Shown: positions 61,164 to 64,000 of the stretch, piece by piece
How the letters are laid out: each line of letters begins with the position of its first letter
Position numbering within the stretch: position 1 is the stretch's first letter
NCBI RefSeq assembly: GCF_028278985.1
Contig: NZ_JANQTA010000031.1
Location: forward strand, 18,026-82,025
Source: Candidatus Nitrosopumilus sp.
GTDB lineage: Archaea > Thermoproteota > Nitrososphaeria > Nitrososphaerales > Nitrosopumilaceae
Reading direction: 5' to 3'
DNA: 64,000 nt
Program-made: the position numbers and the translations under genes
The notes under the pieces: model-generated
What the model was told of the DNA's origin: nothing
Databases searched by the model: none
Seen by the model: only the letters and a program-made list of their open reading frames with translations

Positions 61164-61271
61164 TTATTCTTCAAAATCTACATTGAGACATACCCACGTG
61201 GTTAATTGCGTAGAAGATACTGGGGCATCGGAATAATTCGATTTCGATGCTTCCTTTCCTTCTTGTACCAA
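61164..61271 (-). CDS. possible small protein in otherwise empty region
   Basis: A frame open from 61316 to the TAA at 61164-61166 reads protein-like text (VCPFGVLLVQEGKEASK, then NYSDAPVSSTQLTTWV and CLNVDFEE). The only usual start is a TTG at 61271, leaving 35 codons. It also contains a short hairpin (GCATCG/CGATGC, 61225-61250), so the region may be RNA rather than protein. Together with the next frame it is all I see in 61114-61501. Confidence 0.28.
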   Translation of the reverse strand: MVQEGKEASKSNYSDAPVSSTQLTTWVCLNVDFEE

Positions 61272-61307
61272 TAATACACCAAAAGGGCAAACTTTTGCAA
61301 CCTTGGA

Positions 61308-61415
61308 ATGTATTTTCTAGTTAGCCTGAATCTATTTGTGACATTCATCTATGTTCCAATAAGACCTAGTAGGAGAGATCCCGACTCAGACGAAATTGAA
61401 GATGCAGAAGATTAG
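61308..61415 (+). CDS. single-span microprotein, 35 residues
   Basis: The frame starts at an ATG with a hydrophobic segment (YFLVSLNLFVTFIYVPI) and ends in a charged, acidic tail (RPSRRDPDSDEIEDAED). The sharp change from membrane helix to acidic tail looks like a real anchored peptide. It lies 86 nt before the thaumarchaeosortase gene on the same strand. Confidence 0.5.
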   Translation: MYFLVSLNLFVTFIYVPIRPSRRDPDSDEIEDAED

Positions 61416-61501
61416 CATCTTTTCTTATTTGTATTAAATCAAGATGAATTTTTGATACTCAGATCATTGAGATATTTATTTACCGTTTTTTAGGTAACAT
61501 C

Positions 61502-62419
61502 ATGCAAAATTGGAATCTCTTTGCAGGAATTGCAATAATTTCAAGTCCTATTCTGTTTTCCATGATTGCATTCCCTGATTCTGTTGCTTGGAGTTGGAAT
61601 GAAGGACGTGGAGGGTATCTTTTTGCTCTTGTTTTTGTAGTAGCTGAATTAATCGGTTTAAAAATTGTAATTTCTAAAAAACGGTTACTAGCAGTAATTC
61701 CATTAGCAATTGCAACTATTGGTTATTTGATCTCTTTAGAATATGGATTAAGAGATTACATAATAGAATCTGCAGAACAGTTCGACGTTCAACTCATTTA
61801 TTCTTGGACATGGATGTGGGACTTTGTAGTCATGGCAATTTTCATTGTTGTTGCTCTGAGTATATTCTTTGGAAAAAGATGGATTCGAATTGCCCCTGCA
61901 GGCCCCATTTTCTTGACAGGAACTGCAATTATTCTATCACTTGATGCATTTTTCCCATATGATACGCTAGGTCCATTACAATACATTGTTCCATATTTTG
62001 TACAAGCTAATGTCTGGGTAATCACTGCACTTGATCTTGGAACTGCTGTTGCACGAGATAATGTGATGTTCTTGCGCGGTGATCATGGCTCTATGGCATT
62101 ACAAGTATTTTGGCCATCAGCTGGTGTTCATAGTATCATTATCTTCTCTTTGGTAATTGGCGCCTTTATGCTAAAGATGAATATTCCAAGAAAACGAAAA
62201 GCCATTTACTTTGTTTTAGGAATTATTGGAACCATCACCGTAAATCTGATTAGGATTTTCTCGCTTTCCTGGTATGCTCTTAAAGTAACAACTGATCCTG
62301 TGGCGTGGGAAGAGTATCACAAAATTGCAGGTGAAATCATGTTCTTGCCTTGGCTATTTGCCTTCATACTGGTCGTTATAGCCATAGAATCTAGACGATT
62401 AAAAAAATCTGAACGTTAA
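61502..62419 (+). CDS. thaumarchaeosortase (exosortase/archaeosortase family)
   Basis: The 305-residue protein has eight or more membrane spans. The transpeptidase-like core motifs of exosortases are recognisable: WPSAGVHSIIIF where AC(S/T)GIxS is usual, NLIRIFSLSW carrying the Arg, and EEYHKIAGEI carrying the His. The catalytic Cys is replaced by Ser in this copy. Family members cleave C-terminal sorting signals of exported proteins. It should act at the outer membrane face. Confidence 0.88.
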   Translation: MQNWNLFAGIAIISSPILFSMIAFPDSVAWSWNEGRGGYLFALVFVVAELIGLKIVISKKRLLAVIPLAIATIGYLISLEYGLRDYIIESAEQFDVQLIYSWTWMWDFVVMAIFIVVALSIFFGKRWIRIAPAGPIFLTGTAIILSLDAFFPYDTLGPLQYIVPYFVQANVWVITALDLGTAVARDNVMFLRGDHGSMALQVFWPSAGVHSIIIFSLVIGAFMLKMNIPRKRKAIYFVLGIIGTITVNLIRIFSLSWYALKVTTDPVAWEEYHKIAGEIMFLPWLFAFILVVIAIESRRLKKSER

Positions 62420-62422
62420 TTT

Positions 62423-63517
62423 CTAGAAATAACTAGTAATGTCACTTTGACCTTGAACTTCTGATAATTCTGCAACTTTAACTCCTAGACGCCTAATTGT
62501 GTTTTTCTGGTTTTCAAGTGCTTCTTTTAATAATTGATCAGCTGTTCTTTTCAATTCTTCTAGATTTAATGTGGGGTTTCTTAACATCTTAGATTTTGAT
62601 TTGTTGGATAAATCTGACTGTACAAAATGAACTCCAACTGACTTGAACATCCTGTTGTTTTTCTTTACAACTTCGTGTACTTCATTGCAAAGCTCATCTA
62701 AACTTTCAGATAAAAATTCATAATCTTTTGAATCCTTTTTCAATGTCATGATTTTGCTATATTGTATACTTGGTTCTCTTTCTTTGACCGGTTCTGAATC
62801 AATACCTCTCACTGCATTGTAGATGTATGTTCCACTTTTCCTACCAAAATCCTTATTCAAAGTAAACACGTCTAGATTCTTTACATCGTTAATTGTTTCA
62901 AGATTCATCTCAGAAAATCTTTTTTCTGTTTTCTTTCCAATTCCTGGAATTGCCCTAATTTGCAATTGTTCTAAAAATTCATCTGTCTTATCTGGTGAAA
63001 CAATTGTCAGACCATCAGGCTTTTGAAAATCTGAGGCAATTTTTGAAATCAATTTATTTGGCGAAATCCCAATTGAACAACTCAGTTTGGTTTTCTCCCT
63101 AATTGAATTTTTGATCTGCTGTCCTAAATGACTTGCTTTATCAAAACTTCCTTCTACTCTATTTGTGACATCAAGATATGCCTCATCTTTTCCCACATAT
63201 TCAAAAACATCTGCGTATTCTTTCATAATGTTCATAGCTTTTTCGGACATCTCTCCATAGTAATCGAAATCCACGGGAAGAAAAACTGCATCCTTTTGTC
63301 CCTCTAATCTTTTTTTGGCAAACATTATTGGAATTCCTGATTTAACTCCAAATTTTCTTGCAGTATAGTTGGCAGTAGCAATTGCACCACTATCGCCTCC
63401 CCTGTCTGAGAATACGCAGACACAGACAGGTTTTGATTTTAGTTCTGGTGATCTTATCTCTTCACATTGTGCATAAAAGTAATCAAAATCAATGTGGAAA
63501 ACTACTCTTGTTTCCAA
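62423..63517 (-). CDS. dinB: Y-family DNA polymerase IV (Dpo4-like)
   Basis: The 364-residue translesion polymerase has the palm motif HIDFDYFYAQCEE (D10), the steric region ATANYTARKFGVKSG, catalytic DEAYLDV and HhH region QIRAIPGIGKKTEKRF, followed by a little-finger domain. The end QSDITSYF is a PIP box that binds the PCNA clamp. The start is a TTG. It is convergent with thaumarchaeosortase, with 3 nt between the stops. Confidence 0.95.
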   Translation of the reverse strand: METRVVFHIDFDYFYAQCEEIRSPELKSKPVCVCVFSDRGGDSGAIATANYTARKFGVKSGIPIMFAKKRLEGQKDAVFLPVDFDYYGEMSEKAMNIMKEYADVFEYVGKDEAYLDVTNRVEGSFDKASHLGQQIKNSIREKTKLSCSIGISPNKLISKIASDFQKPDGLTIVSPDKTDEFLEQLQIRAIPGIGKKTEKRFSEMNLETINDVKNLDVFTLNKDFGRKSGTYIYNAVRGIDSEPVKEREPSIQYSKIMTLKKDSKDYEFLSESLDELCNEVHEVVKKNNRMFKSVGVHFVQSDLSNKSKSKMLRNPTLNLEELKRTADQLLKEALENQKNTIRRLGVKVAELSEVQGQSDITSYF

Positions 63518-63589
63518 TACTGTTCTGTCTCCCTGAATGATATTACAATATTGTGAATCATCTAAATAATCAACAGAATAACTAATTTT

Positions 63590-63838
63590 ATGGATTCTCC
63601 TGTATCAGCTGATGACAATGGAGTAAATATGAAACCCGAGTTGATGGAAAAAGAGACTCTCTATCATTGTATTTTTAAAAACAAAGCCATTCTTGTTTTC
63701 AAAGATTCTCAAGAAATGCTCAACTGTTATGAGATTGAAGAAGAGTCTCTTGTCAATGAAATCAAAAAATGTCAAAGCAATGAGGAATTAGAAAAAATTT
63801 TTGAAGATTACATGAAAGATCGTAACATCAATAATTAA
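63590..63838 (+). CDS. small acidic protein, unknown
   Basis: The 82-residue protein has a polar start (DSPVSADDNGVNMKPE), a beta/alpha middle (LYHCIFKNKAILVFKDSQEML) and an acidic helix (KKCQSNEELEKIFEDYMKDRN). It is divergent from dinB, 72 nt away. Not recognised. Confidence 0.6.
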   Translation: MDSPVSADDNGVNMKPELMEKETLYHCIFKNKAILVFKDSQEMLNCYEIEEESLVNEIKKCQSNEELEKIFEDYMKDRNINN

Positions 63839-63879
63839 ATAAAAGCGAAAGAAGATTTTGGTATAAAAGGAATTTAAAA

Positions 63880-64000
63880 TTGAGCGATCCAAAAAAATCC
63901 GACGCAGAAGATATTTTATCAGAATTTGATTCTAGAACTAAACCACAAGAACCAGAACCAACACCTGAACCAGAACCAACACCTGAACCAGAACCAACAC
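63880..64000 (+). CDS. PEPEPT-repeat protein, N-terminal part
   Basis: A TTG at 63880 preceded by AAAAGGAA opens a frame that runs off the right edge. The 40 visible residues begin MSDPKKSDAEDILSEFDSRTKP and then repeat EPEPTP. Such Pro/Glu spacers often link a cytosolic head to a membrane helix or domain; what follows is outside the window. Confidence 0.6.
   Translation, partial: MSDPKKSDAEDILSEFDSRTKPQEPEPTPEPEPTPEPEPT
63949..64000 (+). repeat. 18-bp tandem repeat coding for EPEPTP
   Basis: The unit GAACCAGAACCAACACCT occurs at 63949-63966 and 63967-63984 and continues in a third, cut copy to the window edge. The copies are identical at DNA level, which implies recent slippage or expansion within the coding sequence. 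Confidence 0.8.

Noticed and set aside
1..64000. Looked for CRISPR arrays, insertion sequences, integrases, attachment sites and restriction-modification clusters.
   Set aside because: No regularly spaced repeats, transposase or integrase motifs, or methylase-nuclease pairs were seen; the single PD-(D/E)XK protein has no methylase partner.

Overview
The window reads as chromosomal DNA of an ammonia-oxidising thaumarchaeon (Nitrososphaerota), most like Nitrosopumilus. The composition is AT-rich and genes are short and tightly packed on both strands. The information-processing genes are archaeal: TBP, TFB, aIF1, class I LysRS, Elp3, Tsr3, Sec61-beta, type II methionine aminopeptidase, a PAC2 chaperone and an archaeal RNase P RNA. 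Other lineage markers are the four coenzyme F420 genes cofG, cofH, cofC and cofD, an Amt transporter beside PII genes, a thaumarchaeosortase, and DUF2070 and DUF1512 proteins. Many genes use GTG or TTG starts, and several have a TATA box about 25-27 nt upstream of the start codon, which suggests leaderless transcripts. No integrase, transposase, CRISPR array or phage module was seen.

Layout. 1-8.6 kb: the end of an NRAMP-type metal transporter, a DUF1254/DUF1214 secreted protein, ferritin with a possible DtxR-type box, a DICT-like protein, two tandem copies of a small sensor-like protein, an atypical epimerase and a nest of microproteins (6.99-8.13 kb). 8.6-16.7 kb: a mostly minus-strand block with a coiled-coil protein, lysS, elp3, a lysine-rich DNA-binding protein, a cation/proton antiporter, purM, a PAC2 protein and a winged-helix regulator. 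16.9-19.9 kb: a nitrogen island with a C-terminally extended PII, a tyrosine-free PII followed by two tiny membrane proteins, divergent amt, and a third copy of the small sensor-like protein behind amt. 20-33.6 kb: CaCA exchanger, tldE-cofH-cofG, a second DICT-like protein, an HtrA protease, a glycosyltransferase, a tRNA-binding protein, TBP, a DUF1512 protein, methionine aminopeptidase and a response regulator with a zinc-ribbon output.

33.7-48 kb: tRNA-Pro with a candidate C/D box sRNA directly downstream, a large secreted lamin-tail protein with seven beta repeats, Tsr3, an anchored family 5 solute-binding protein, a PD-(D/E)XK nuclease-like protein, UPF0148-sec61beta-DUF2070, aIF1, a CPBP protease, TFB and cofD-cofC. 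48-64 kb: an anchored surface protein, nitroreductase, two methyltransferases flanking the RNase P RNA, a 988-residue helical surface protein, a geranylgeranyl reductase, a NicO-like metal transporter, a beta-hydroxyacid dehydrogenase, a divergent zinc-finger/membrane pair sharing one palindromic TATA box, a DsbA-like protein with a membrane partner, the thaumarchaeosortase, Y-family DNA polymerase and a partial PEPEPT-repeat protein.

Several genes below 60 codons were read directly from the DNA, including Sec61-beta (43004-43168). They often sit in operons with 4-nt ATGA overlaps, so a length-filtered annotation would miss them.
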